DNA of 64,000 bases, from the NCBI RefSeq assembly GCF_000724545.1, contig NZ_JHBV01000031.1, forward strand, positions 62,001 to 126,000, in the 5' to 3' direction. The DNA comes from Aureispira sp. CCB-QB1 (lineage in GTDB: Bacteria > Bacteroidota > Bacteroidia > Chitinophagales > Saprospiraceae). The notes beneath the pieces were generated by a model, which saw only the letters and a program-made list of their open reading frames with translations, was not told the origin of the DNA and searched no databases. The stretch's first letter is position 1. Every line of letters begins with the position of its first letter. Below, in pieces: positions 15,859-24,396 of this stretch. A program made the position numbers and the translations under genes.

Positions 15859-18198
15859 ATGAAAGACATAGCAAGACTAATTTTTATTCTACTTTGGATG
15901 TCTCCAATGGCAACAATAGCGCAAAGTTTACTGTCGGGTGTTGTCATAGATGCAGAAAGCAATGAGCCATTAATTAGTGTTACCGTTAGTATCAAAGAGA
16001 CCACAGAAGGAACAACAACTGATCTGGATGGTAAATATAAGCTAAGTTTAGGAGAAGGAACACATACGATTGTATTTAGTTATATTGGTTTTACTAGTGT
16101 CGAAAAAGAAGTCGTGGTAGATGGTCAAACTCCCATTGTATTAGATGTAGCATTGTCTGTTGGTACTTTGATGGGGGAAACGGTGATTGTAACAGAAGGG
16201 CGTTATGAAAAAAAGCTAGAAGAGAGTACGGTGTCAATTGATGTTATAGGTCAACAGCAAATAGAGAGTAACAATGTAACTAGTTTGGATGAAATTATAA
16301 AAAAGGCATCAGGAGTACAAATTACAGATGGTCAGATTAGCATTCGAGGTGGCGCGGGCTATGCATATGGTGTTGGTAGTAGAGTCCTTTTTTTAGTGGA
16401 TGGGCAACCCTTGCTCTCGGCAGAGTTGAGTGATGTGAAATGGAATTATATGCCAGTAGAAAATGCCGAACAGATTGAAATTATTAAAGGATCGGCATCG
16501 GTATTGTATGGTTCAGGAGCTTTAAATGGTGTCATTAATCTAAGAACAGCCTATCCCAAAGGAACACAACCTTACACTGCATTTTCTATGTATGCTGGTA
16601 TTTATGATCAACCTAGAATAGATTCTATGCGTTGGTTTGACCCCAAGGTAAATGCAGCCGAAATACCTATGTTTTCAGGTTTTTATTTTGCACATAGAGA
16701 ACGACTTCACAAGAATGTGGATTTAGTTGTAGGTGGAAATGTTCATCTGGGCAATGGTTATTATCGAGGAGCGGATGAACGCCGTTTTCGATTTAACTTT
16801 AATACAAGGTTTAGGGTGCCCCAACTCGATGGTCGTATTTCTTATGGGGTTAATGGCAATATTATGTATCATGAGGATGGTCGCTTTTTTATGGCAAAAG
16901 ACATGGCAAGTAATGCTTATTTAAACCTAGATACGATTTACAGAGATCGCTATTATTCTATTACAATAGACCCCTATTTAACAGCTTTTGACAAACTGGA
17001 TAATAAGCACGATTTACGAGCTAGATGGTTTAGAATAGCGAAGGTACAACCAGGAGATGATTCGGAAGCGGATATTTTTAGTTTAGAGTATCAGTTTCAG
17101 CGAAATTTCGCCAATGATTGGATTGTCACAGCAGGTATACGAGGGCAGTTTTTAAATGTAAATAGTATTCTTTTTGCTGATGTTAATGCACATTATACCG
17201 AACGAGCGCTATTTACAGGAGGTTCGTTTGCAGCCTATGCACAGGTAGATAAGAAGTTTTGGAATCGACTTTCAGCTACATTGGGGCTCCGTTGGGAAGG
17301 GTTTGTTGTAGATACTAGCTTTATACCTGCTTTACCTATTGTTCGAGCTGGTCTAAACTATGAGGCAAGTCCAAACGATTTTATTAGAGCTTCTTTTGGT
17401 CAAGGTTTTCGCTTGCCATCTATGGCAGAACGTTACTTTAATGAACGCCTTCCAGGAACATTCTTGGGAATTTATCCCAACCCAGATTTGCGCCCAGAAA
17501 CTGGTTGGTCAACGGAGTTGGCTTATCGACGAATTTTTAGAGGAAAAAATATTAAAATATATGCAGATGTCGCCTTCTTTTGGATGGAATATGATGATAT
17601 GGTCGAATTTTCGTTGGGAAGTTATGCCCAAGGACCAGGGTTTAGTTTTGTGAACATTAGCAAAGCTAGAATTGCAGGTTGGGAAGTATCCACACAAGGA
17701 GAAGTTCGCATTGGTAAAGTTCCTATTAGAGTTTGGGGAGGGTATACATATAGTTTTCCTGGTGATTTGAGTGCTGACACGAGCAAATTAAGAGACCCAG
17801 GTGTTTTTATTGGAGAATTGTTTAGAACATTTGCAGAAGGAGTAGAACGAGCAGATTATCCCAACATTTTAAAATATAGAAGAATGCATACGGTTCGGAT
17901 GGATGTAGAAACCGAATTGTGGGGTCTTACACTTGGTACTGTGCTTACCTATAATAGTTTTATGGATCATATTGATGCTTTGTTTGAGTATAATTTTATT
18001 ACCCCTAAATTGTCGCATTTTAGGTTGATACATAACAAGGGATATTGGCTTTGGGATATAAGAGTAGGGTATCGATTTAATGATAAACAACGTATCAATC
18101 TTGTCGTTCAAAATGTACTCAATGAGGAATATGCTAGTCGTCCTGCGCAAATGGGAGCTCCACGTAGCTTTTCATTAAAATACAGTCATGTATTCTAA
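15859..18198 (+). CDS. TonB-dependent outer-membrane receptor with carboxypeptidase-regulatory-like domain
   Basis: 779 residues. Signal peptide 1-21 (cleaved after TIA), a CarbopepD_reg domain (about 23-108: GVVIDAESNEPLISVTVSI, FSYIGF), a plug domain (about 112-230: SLDEIIKKASGVQI, IEIIKGSASVLYGSGALNG), then a beta-barrel ending in YSHVF with the terminal aromatic required for outer-membrane insertion. Barrel motifs include ASFGQGFRLPSMAERYF, LRPETGWSTELAYR and NLVVQNVLNEEYASRP. The general type takes up siderophores, cobalamin or oligopeptides. No SusD partner, metal-binding protein or regulator lies next to it, so the substrate is unknown. An upstream gap of 285 bases probably carries its promoter. 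Confidence 0.93.
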   Translation: MKDIARLIFILLWMSPMATIAQSLLSGVVIDAESNEPLISVTVSIKETTEGTTTDLDGKYKLSLGEGTHTIVFSYIGFTSVEKEVVVDGQTPIVLDVALSVGTLMGETVIVTEGRYEKKLEESTVSIDVIGQQQIESNNVTSLDEIIKKASGVQITDGQISIRGGAGYAYGVGSRVLFLVDGQPLLSAELSDVKWNYMPVENAEQIEIIKGSASVLYGSGALNGVINLRTAYPKGTQPYTAFSMYAGIYDQPRIDSMRWFDPKVNAAEIPMFSGFYFAHRERLHKNVDLVVGGNVHLGNGYYRGADERRFRFNFNTRFRVPQLDGRISYGVNGNIMYHEDGRFFMAKDMASNAYLNLDTIYRDRYYSITIDPYLTAFDKLDNKHDLRARWFRIAKVQPGDDSEADIFSLEYQFQRNFANDWIVTAGIRGQFLNVNSILFADVNAHYTERALFTGGSFAAYAQVDKKFWNRLSATLGLRWEGFVVDTSFIPALPIVRAGLNYEASPNDFIRASFGQGFRLPSMAERYFNERLPGTFLGIYPNPDLRPETGWSTELAYRRIFRGKNIKIYADVAFFWMEYDDMVEFSLGSYAQGPGFSFVNISKARIAGWEVSTQGEVRIGKVPIRVWGGYTYSFPGDLSADTSKLRDPGVFIGELFRTFAEGVERADYPNILKYRRMHTVRMDVETELWGLTLGTVLTYNSFMDHIDALFEYNFITPKLSHFRLIHNKGYWLWDIRVGYRFNDKQRINLVVQNVLNEEYASRPAQMGAPRSFSLKYSHVF

Positions 18199-18244
18199 AA
18201 TAGTAGTTTTATCAAGATGTCATTTTAACAATAGTTCGTTGAAA

Positions 18245-18267
18245 CCACGCAGTAGCAGCGCAGCTAA
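18245..18267 (+). repeat. GC-rich intergenic repeat, unit I
   Basis: 23-base copy with the majority core GTAGCAGCGCAGCTAA; identical over 23 bases to the copy at 33444-33466. Confidence 0.82.
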
Positions 18268-18272
18268 ACTTT

Positions 18273-18341
18273 ATTAGTTTGATAATCAGTAAGTTGTGTT
18301 TTTGTTGTATTTTGTGTTAAAATTTTGATTATCAAACTAAT
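18273..18341 (+). repeat. 16-base perfect inverted repeat with 37-base spacer
   Basis: ATTAGTTTGATAATCA (18273-18288) is matched by its exact reverse complement at 18326-18341. The right arm runs into a 22-base sequence (18334-18355) that recurs identically at 45796-45817. Both lie in repeat-rich gaps, so this looks like a piece of a dispersed element rather than a terminator; no T run follows. Confidence 0.7.
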
Positions 18342-18382
18342 ATAAATGTGCTTTTTTATCTTTTTTGGTAAAAAAAGTAAAC

Positions 18383-18450
18383 AACTAAGCGATAGCGATC
18401 TCACGACCGCAGGGAGCTAATCAACGACCACGAAGTAGCAGCGTAGCTAA
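18383..18450 (+). repeat. Tandem GC-rich repeat units II and I
   Basis: 18383-18420 (AACTAAGC... GGGAGCTAA) aligns with 45822-45857 and with 50588-50623. 18428-18450 is a unit I copy with one difference (GCGTAGCTAA). Units occur head to tail, joined by short AT-rich linkers. Confidence 0.72.
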
Positions 18451-18500
18451 CTACTAATTTTAAACAACTTCATTACTAAAAAAATTACTTCCAAGTTAAA

Positions 18501-19229
18501 ATGCTAAAAAAAGTAGAAGGACTTATTGTTAAAGCTGTGAAATACTCCGAAACGAGTGTTATTTGCGATGCCTATACCGCAGAATTAGGGTTGAGAACTT
18601 ATATTATCAATGGTGTACGCAAGAAAAACTCCAAAATAAGCCCTGCCTTAGTACAGCCAATGTCATTGGTAGAAATGATCGTATATCACCACGAAGAAAA
18701 AGACATTAATCGAATCAAAGAAATCAAACCAAGTTATATTTATCAACAGTTACCTTTTGATGTTGCTAGAGGTGCTATTGGGTTATTTATGGCTGAAGTG
18801 GCACAGAAAACGTTGAGAGAACCAGAATCGAATCCATTGTTATTTCAGTTTTTGTTCAATTGTTATCAGACACTAGATCAAACCGAGGCAAAAATTGTCA
18901 ACTTTCCAGTGTGGTTCTTAGTAAAGCTATCGACTTATTTAGGCTTGTTTTCAGTTGTTAATTCACTGACAGAAGATTGTGTGTTTGATTATTCAGAGGG
19001 GCGGATTTTACCAGAAATCCCAGCTGGGCATCATTATTACTTCTCACCTCAAAACACCCATTTGTTAGCAGCATTTTTAGAATTAGACTTTGAGGCAAGT
19101 GCTCAATTAGAGTTAAGCAATCAAGATCGACGAGATTTTTTGAGTGATATGTTGCGTTATTATCAGTACCACATCGAAAATTTTGGAGAATTAAATTCCA
19201 TTTTGGTTCTAAAAACAGTATTTTCTTAG
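18501..19229 (+). CDS. recO: DNA repair protein RecO
   Basis: 242 residues, standard for Bacteroidota RecO. The N-terminal OB-fold (1-80) has VEGLIVKAVKYSETSVICDAYT and ARTYI-like GLRTYIINGVRKK. The helical C-terminal part contains FMAEVAQKTLREPESNPLLF and an EDCVFDYSEGRI segment where some relatives have a zinc-binding cysteine cluster; that cluster is absent here. RecO acts with RecR to load RecA on SSB-coated gaps. Its stop is 19 bases from the stop of the convergent GbsR-like gene. Confidence 0.92.
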   Translation: MLKKVEGLIVKAVKYSETSVICDAYTAELGLRTYIINGVRKKNSKISPALVQPMSLVEMIVYHHEEKDINRIKEIKPSYIYQQLPFDVARGAIGLFMAEVAQKTLREPESNPLLFQFLFNCYQTLDQTEAKIVNFPVWFLVKLSTYLGLFSVVNSLTEDCVFDYSEGRILPEIPAGHHYYFSPQNTHLLAAFLELDFEASAQLELSNQDRRDFLSDMLRYYQYHIENFGELNSILVLKTVFS

Positions 19230-19248
19230 AACAGCAGAACAATGTATT

Positions 19249-19746
19249 TTACATCATTTTCATAAATGTTTTCATCAACCAATTGGCATCAGAACTAACC
19301 AATTTATCAAGTGTTTTATCCGCTTTGGATGCAAACAGTTGTATATCTTTGATAACATTTAGAAACGCTTCTTTGTCAGCACTATTGCCTTCAATATCAC
19401 TCACATCGTCTAAAACTTTTAGGACAGGTTCCAATTCTTTCTTTTTGCGATGTGTGATAATCTGACGAACAACATTCCACATATCTTTTTCACCAATAAA
19501 GTACTCCCTACGTTCACCAGGCTTTAATTCTTTAAACACAAGTCCCCAATCAATCAACGCACGGATATTCATATTAGCATTTCCTCTAGAAATTTTAAGC
19601 TTGTCCATAATGTCATCTGCGCAAAGAGGTTCGGCAGATATCAATAAAAGCGCATGCACCTGAGCCATAGTGCGGTTAATCCCCCAATTAGAGCCTAAAG
19701 TGCCCCATGCTTGTATAAATCGTTGTTTTGCTTCGTCTAATTCCAT
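19249..19746 (-). CDS. GbsR/MarR-type transcriptional regulator
   Basis: 165 residues with a winged helix-turn-helix at about 20-90: RTMAQVHALLLISAEPLCADDIMDKLKISRGNANMNIRALIDWGLV, then FKELKPGERREYF as wing. This is the GbsR/YvaV branch of the MarR/TrmB superfamily. The C-terminal half (100-165) is helical and probably the dimerisation and effector part. Family members repress glycine-betaine synthesis or other osmolyte genes in some bacteria, but no such gene is adjacent, so the target here is unknown. It is transcribed alone. Confidence 0.87.
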   Translation of the reverse strand: MELDEAKQRFIQAWGTLGSNWGINRTMAQVHALLLISAEPLCADDIMDKLKISRGNANMNIRALIDWGLVFKELKPGERREYFIGEKDMWNVVRQIITHRKKKELEPVLKVLDDVSDIEGNSADKEAFLNVIKDIQLFASKADKTLDKLVSSDANWLMKTFMKMM

Positions 19747-19864
19747 GCCTTAAATATACATCAAAAAATTAATTTTCAAAATTTTTTGAAAGTATAATAA
19801 GTAGAAGTTCATCAATCGCCAAGTAAATCTAGAGCACATTAAATACTCTATAATGGAAATGTAC

Positions 19865-20887
19865 TTAAGAAAGTGGCATTAAACCATAATTTTGACCTTT
19901 TTTTTGAGAATCAAGAAAAACCTTAGCTGTTGTTTGGATCGTTTCTTCCATTGGAATAAAATCATATCCAAAATCTTCTACAATCTTTTCATTATGATAA
20001 TAGTAAGTAGATTGAGAGGTGCGAGCAGTTTCCCTAGTTAATAGTGGCTGGGTACGAAATAGTTTGGAACGCAACCATTCAGCGCGCCAAAGCAAGTTTA
20101 CCATCCATGGTGCCGCAGCTTGATTGGGAGCAGGTTGGTCGAGGGCTTGTGCCGTTTGACTAAAAAACTTTTGGTACGACCAGTTAGCACTATTGACAAT
20201 ATAACGTTGCCCTGAAACCGTACTTTCCATAAGCATAATAGCAGCTTTGGCCACATCTCGAACATCAACAAAACCCGTACGACCTTTGGGATAGTATTTG
20301 AACCCTTTGGCTACTCGTTGAATTAGCTTACAGGAACCTTGATCCCAATGCCCTGCGCCAATAATGACAGAAGGATTAAGTATGGCGATATTAAGCCCCT
20401 CTTGCATTCCTCGCCAGACCTCACACTCTGCTTTGAACTTGCTAATGGCATAATTTGAATTTTCCTTAGAATTTTCCCACTGTGCCTCTTCATTGATATG
20501 CGGTTGAAATTCTTTTCTCCCCAAAGCAGCAATAGAACTAATGTGTACAAATTTTTCGATGCCTTTGTAGATCGCTGTATTAACCATATTAGCGGTTCCT
20601 TCAACATTGACCTTAAGCATAAAAGCTGCTTCTTGTGGATTAAAAGAAACAACCGCTGCAGCATGATAAACCTGTTGAACCCCCGTCATAGCGCTCTCCA
20701 AAAAAGGTGTATCTAAGATATCTCCTTCTAGCCATTCAATTTGATTTTGGATATCTTTAACTAAATCCATCGAACTTGTTTTTCGTTTGATCGCTTTAAC
20801 TTGATAACCTTTTTGTACTAAGTAGTGTAGAAGATAAGCACCCAAAAAACCTGTTCCTCCTGTAACTAATACGTGTTTGTTTGTCAT
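19865..20887 (-). CDS. NAD(P)-dependent epimerase/reductase, extended SDR family
   Basis: 340 residues from the Met at 20887, where the sequence becomes MTNKHVLVTGGTGFLGAYLL; an upstream in-frame ATG (20929) only adds 14 residues that do not look conserved. Rossmann motif TGGTGFLGAYL, HAAAVVSF, the active-site Ser in HISSIAALG, and NYAISKFKAE with Tyr-x3-Lys are all present. The downstream motif RTGFVDVRDVAKAAIML is typical of dihydroflavonol-reductase/3-beta-HSD-like enzymes. Substrate unknown. It lies in its own transcription unit between the GbsR-like gene and pyk. Confidence 0.85.
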   Translation of the reverse strand: MTNKHVLVTGGTGFLGAYLLHYLVQKGYQVKAIKRKTSSMDLVKDIQNQIEWLEGDILDTPFLESAMTGVQQVYHAAAVVSFNPQEAAFMLKVNVEGTANMVNTAIYKGIEKFVHISSIAALGRKEFQPHINEEAQWENSKENSNYAISKFKAECEVWRGMQEGLNIAILNPSVIIGAGHWDQGSCKLIQRVAKGFKYYPKGRTGFVDVRDVAKAAIMLMESTVSGQRYIVNSANWSYQKFFSQTAQALDQPAPNQAAAPWMVNLLWRAEWLRSKLFRTQPLLTRETARTSQSTYYYHNEKIVEDFGYDFIPMEETIQTTAKVFLDSQKKGQNYGLMPLS

Positions 20888-21352
20888 TGTTCTATATGTT
20901 CCTGTACCCAATAGTCTATTATATGTCAATAGTAAGAAATTAACTCAGCTTGATTTTTTAGGAGTTCATTACTCTTTGAATTCAGTTGTTGTGTGGTTCA
21001 TCTAAGAGGTTAATATTAAACAATTGTTCTCACAATAAAAAAATAATGAGAAAAGCTAATGGCTTTCTTCAAAGAATTCTTATTTTATGACTGTTGTTTT
21101 ATAATAAAAACGTTAATGAATCGTGCATTTAATATAAAACAAAGCTCCTTTAAAATATGTTCCTTGTTTTGAAAACATTTCGTTTCCTGACAAAGGTGCG
21201 GTATTTTGAAAAAGCTTTAAAGAACACAACTAAAAACATTTGTATACAATAGACATGTCTTGTCTTTGTATATCCAATTATTTTGCTTAGCAACAGCACA
21301 TCATTTGACCAAGAACCCAAACTTAAAACTACTAAAAAAATAATCACTTAAT
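20888..21352. other. Divergent intergenic region upstream of pyruvate kinase
   Basis: 465 AT-rich bases between two divergent genes, which must contain both promoters. No clear -7 box, riboswitch or strong hairpin is seen, only a weak AAAGC/GGCTTT dyad near 21055. Confidence 0.55.
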
Positions 21353-22786
21353 ATGGAAATCCGTAATTTTCAAAAGACCAAAGTTTTGGCAACCGTAGGA
21401 CCTTCTTCTAACAACTACAGTACTTTGTTGGGATTGGTACAAGCAGGAGTAGATGCTTTTCGCTTGAATTTTTCTCATGGAACACATGAAGGTCATTTAA
21501 AAGTGTTTGAATACATTCAATACATCAATAAAAAATACAAAACGAACATCTCTATCCTAGCCGACTTGCAAGGTCCAAAACTTCGAGTAGGGGAAATAGA
21601 AAATGGTAAAATGCCCTTAAAAAAAGGTGATATTTTGACTTTTGTTAACGAACCTTGTATTGGCAATAGTGAAAAAATTTATATGAGTTACGAGCAATTT
21701 GCTCAGGATGTAAAAGTTGGTGAAAAGGTATTGGTGGATGATGGTAATGTGCAGTTATTGGTAAAGGAAACGAATGGCGTCAATGAGGTAAAACTAGAAG
21801 TTCTATATGGCGAATTTTTATCTTCTAGAAAAGGTGTGAATTTACCTCAAACCAATGTTAGTCTACCTTCATTAACTGAAAAGGATTTGAGAGATTTGGA
21901 TTTTATCTTAGACCATGATTTTAACTGGATTGCCTTGTCTTTTGTTCGTTCTCCTAAGGATATTCACGATTTGCGTAAGCGCATTCAAGACAGAAAATCA
22001 AGGGTGAAAATTATTGCTAAAATAGAAAAACCTGAGGCAATTGATAACATTGATGATATTATTGATGCCACGGATGGGGTAATGGTAGCTCGGGGCGATT
22101 TAGGTGTAGAGGTGCCCATGCAGCGATTGCCTATGCTACAAAAAATGATTGTTGAAAAATGCATCAAAAAGGCAAAACCAGTTATTGTCGCTACTCAGAT
22201 GATGGATTCAATGATCAAAAATCCAACACCTACCCGTGCCGAAATTATAGATGTTGCCAATGCTGTCATTGATGGTGCGGATGTGGTGATGTTGAGTGGC
22301 GAAACAGCAATGGGTATTCACCCCGTAAAGGTTGTAGAGGCAATGAATGATATTATTGCAGAGGCGGAAAAAATGGATAGTATTTATTACAAACACTTGA
22401 CGCCTTCTGAAAAATCAGATTCTTTCTTGTCGGACGCTATTTGTTATAACTCTTGTCGAATTGCTCGTCAAGTAGATGCTAAATGTATTATTGGTATGAC
22501 CAAATCGGGCTATACGGCATTTATGGTTTCCAGTTATCGACCTAAACAGAGTATTTTTATCTTTTCATCGGATGAAAATATGTTGAACACCTTGAGTTTG
22601 GTATGGGGCATTCGCTGTTTCTATTATGATAAATACACAAGTACAGACGACACGATAAAAGATGTTCAAAATCTCTTGGTAGAAAGTGGGCACCTCAAAA
22701 CGGGAGATGTTGTTATCAATACAGGCTCAATGCCACTTCATGAACGAAAGAAAACCAATATGCTAAAAGTTTCTGTTATTGAGTAG
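21353..22786 (+). CDS. pyk: Pyruvate kinase
   Basis: 477 residues, full length. The N-terminal signature TKVLATVGPSSNN and RLNFSHGTHEGH, ADLQGPKLRVG, the catalytic IAKIEKPEAIDNIDDII, VARGDLGVEVP and MLSGETAMGIHP are all intact. The C-terminal allosteric domain (about 355-477) includes GMTKSGYTAFMVSSYRP. The enzyme converts phosphoenolpyruvate and ADP to pyruvate and ATP in glycolysis. It follows a long divergent spacer and is 114 bases from the next gene, so it may be monocistronic. Confidence 0.97.
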   Translation: MEIRNFQKTKVLATVGPSSNNYSTLLGLVQAGVDAFRLNFSHGTHEGHLKVFEYIQYINKKYKTNISILADLQGPKLRVGEIENGKMPLKKGDILTFVNEPCIGNSEKIYMSYEQFAQDVKVGEKVLVDDGNVQLLVKETNGVNEVKLEVLYGEFLSSRKGVNLPQTNVSLPSLTEKDLRDLDFILDHDFNWIALSFVRSPKDIHDLRKRIQDRKSRVKIIAKIEKPEAIDNIDDIIDATDGVMVARGDLGVEVPMQRLPMLQKMIVEKCIKKAKPVIVATQMMDSMIKNPTPTRAEIIDVANAVIDGADVVMLSGETAMGIHPVKVVEAMNDIIAEAEKMDSIYYKHLTPSEKSDSFLSDAICYNSCRIARQVDAKCIIGMTKSGYTAFMVSSYRPKQSIFIFSSDENMLNTLSLVWGIRCFYYDKYTSTDDTIKDVQNLLVESGHLKTGDVVINTGSMPLHERKKTNMLKVSVIE

Positions 22787-22900
22787 TTGAGGTGTTATGA
22801 TGACTTTGTAGCGGGGTGTTTGGAATATGATGTTCCATTTTTTGAAGCCTTCATCGCAGATTTTAAGTAAAAATACAAACAATTTAAAAACCATTTTACT

Positions 22901-23836
22901 ATGAAAAGAGGAGACAAAGGACCTGAAGTTAGAATACTTCAATATAAATTGAGAAAGGTGCTGAACAGAAGCCTTTCTATTGATGGAGATTATGGTCCCT
23001 CTACCGAAGCTGCTGTTCGTTTGTTTCAATCTTTATATGATTTGGTGGTAGATGGGCATGCTGGTCCCAAAACCAATGCAAAATTGGATGTCGTTTACAG
23101 AGCTATGTTCAATAAAAATTCTGATTTGTTGCATTTTGGCAAACGGCGCTTTGTCGTATTTGTAGATGCAGGGCATGGAGGTATTGATGAAAATGGAAAA
23201 TACGTTACGCCAGGTAAACGAGCGTATCATAAGGGCGAAAAAATGCACGAACGAGGGCATTACTACGAAGGGTATGAAAATCGTTTGATTGCAGAATCAT
23301 TTATAGAGGCTTGTACCGATGCAGGAATTATGTGTGTACGCACCTATCATCCTTACAAAGACACTTCTTTGTCTCAACGAACAGAAATTGTTCGTAGTTG
23401 GCTGCGTAGAGGTTATTACGGTTATCTGCATTCTTTTCATTCAAACGCTATCTCTAGTAGCAATACGCCTGCTAAGTTGGATGCGACGCGTGGGTTTATG
23501 ATTTTCAATACGAGAGGTAATAACTTTTCTGATAAAATTGCAACCCAACATTTTGAAAATGTTCAGGCTGCTATAGGAAAAAGTAATTGGAAGTATCGAG
23601 CACAGACTAGAGGAGATGGAGATGTTGATTTTGAAGTGAATTTTCAAATTTTGAGAGAAACAGATTTGCAAGAATTCAATTGGTTTGGGGCTATCTTAGA
23701 AGAATGGGGCTTCCATACGTCTAAAACAGATGCCAATTTTATTATCAAACCAGAAAATAGAAAGAAACGAGTAGCGGCTAGTCTAAAAACAGCAAAATGG
23801 GTGAAAAAGGAATTGAATAAAATTATTAATCCTTGA
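22901..23836 (+). CDS. Zinc N-acetylmuramoyl-L-alanine amidase (Amidase_3) with N-terminal peptidoglycan-binding domain
   Basis: 311 residues beginning directly with a PG_binding_1 repeat (MKRGDKGPEVRILQYKL, then IDGDYGPSTEAAVRLFQ), with no signal peptide. The Amidase_3 catalytic domain (83-308) has the zinc ligands in DAGHGG (His92), GYENRLIAE (Glu126) and LHSFHSN (His180), and a catalytic Glu in AILEEWGF. The reaction cleaves the amide between N-acetylmuramic acid and L-alanine. A leaderless amidase with an N-terminal binding domain is arranged like an endolysin or like a lysin loaded on a contractile injection device, and unlike secreted housekeeping AmiC. It is followed 12 bases later by an unknown gene. 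Confidence 0.9.
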   Translation: MKRGDKGPEVRILQYKLRKVLNRSLSIDGDYGPSTEAAVRLFQSLYDLVVDGHAGPKTNAKLDVVYRAMFNKNSDLLHFGKRRFVVFVDAGHGGIDENGKYVTPGKRAYHKGEKMHERGHYYEGYENRLIAESFIEACTDAGIMCVRTYHPYKDTSLSQRTEIVRSWLRRGYYGYLHSFHSNAISSSNTPAKLDATRGFMIFNTRGNNFSDKIATQHFENVQAAIGKSNWKYRAQTRGDGDVDFEVNFQILRETDLQEFNWFGAILEEWGFHTSKTDANFIIKPENRKKRVAASLKTAKWVKKELNKIINP

Positions 23837-23848
23837 TAAATTACGCAG

Positions 23849-24265
23849 ATGATTACCTCTAAAATAGAGCTGCTTCATACTACTATAGAGCTAGCAATTG
23901 AGGCGTTAAAGCCAACTAGTAGCCAACAATTAAGACCTGGAAACTGGAAAATTGTTTACCAAGAAGTAGAAGTGCAAATAGTGGCAGACAATAGTGTCAA
24001 TCCTGACTTTCCAAGTTTGATTTTATACTTTGTTTTGTTTGAACTTCCAAAAGAAAACAGAGGGGCTTGTTTGGAAGAATTGATGCAGGCACATTTTCAT
24101 GGATTGAGTAAATATGCCTTGTTCCAAGATTTTTTAATGCAAATAATGGACTTTCCACATACCGATAATTTAACGGTTGATCATATCAAGGAGGCGATAG
24201 AGCTTTATACCAAACACATTGCAGCGATGCGTATAGATTTGTACCAGCGCCATTTTGCTGAATAG
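23849..24265 (+). CDS. Unknown protein, co-transcribed with the leaderless amidase
   Basis: 138 residues, acidic, without signal peptide or membrane segment. Predicted pattern: an N-terminal helix (1-22), strands around WKIVYQEVEVQIVADN and PSLILYFVLFELP, then several helices to the end. It starts 12 bases after the amidase stop and shares its strand, so it probably belongs to the same transcript; a small immunity, chaperone or adaptor role is conceivable but has no sequence support. I do not recognise the family. Confidence 0.68.
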   Translation: MITSKIELLHTTIELAIEALKPTSSQQLRPGNWKIVYQEVEVQIVADNSVNPDFPSLILYFVLFELPKENRGACLEELMQAHFHGLSKYALFQDFLMQIMDFPHTDNLTVDHIKEAIELYTKHIAAMRIDLYQRHFAE

Positions 24266-24302
24266 GCAACCTCAATTAAAACCAAGAAAATATTAGAGTA
24301 CG

Positions 24303-24356
24303 TTTAGATGCTATCTTCAGGCTTTTGTGACTTGAACATAGCATCTAAATAGGTTT
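24303..24356 (+). terminator. Probable terminator after the amidase operon
   Basis: TTTAGATGCTAT (24303-24314) pairs perfectly with ATAGCATCTAAA (24338-24349), followed by TAGGTTTTT. The loop of 23 bases is longer than usual and the T run is offset by a few bases. Confidence 0.55.
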
Positions 24357-24396
24357 TTATCAATGAAAAACTAGAAGAACTTGTTGATTGATAGGG

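Larger units (their letters stand above)
18199..18500. other. Repeat-rich intergenic region between the TonB receptor and recO
   Basis: About 300 bases consisting largely of repeats: unit I copies at 18245 and 18428, a unit II copy at 18383-18420, and a 16-base perfect inverted repeat at 18273-18288 / 18326-18341. No coding sequence is seen. Confidence 0.75.

Noticed and set aside
18243-18452. Possible CRISPR array because several near-identical units lie close together
   Set aside because: Units are joined by short irregular linkers, are not separated by uniform unique spacers, and also occur as isolated copies in other gaps; no cas gene is in the window.
22901-23836. Prophage remnant, suggested by the endolysin-like amidase
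   Set aside because: No holin, tail, capsid, integrase or attachment repeats in the surroundings; the flanking genes are housekeeping.
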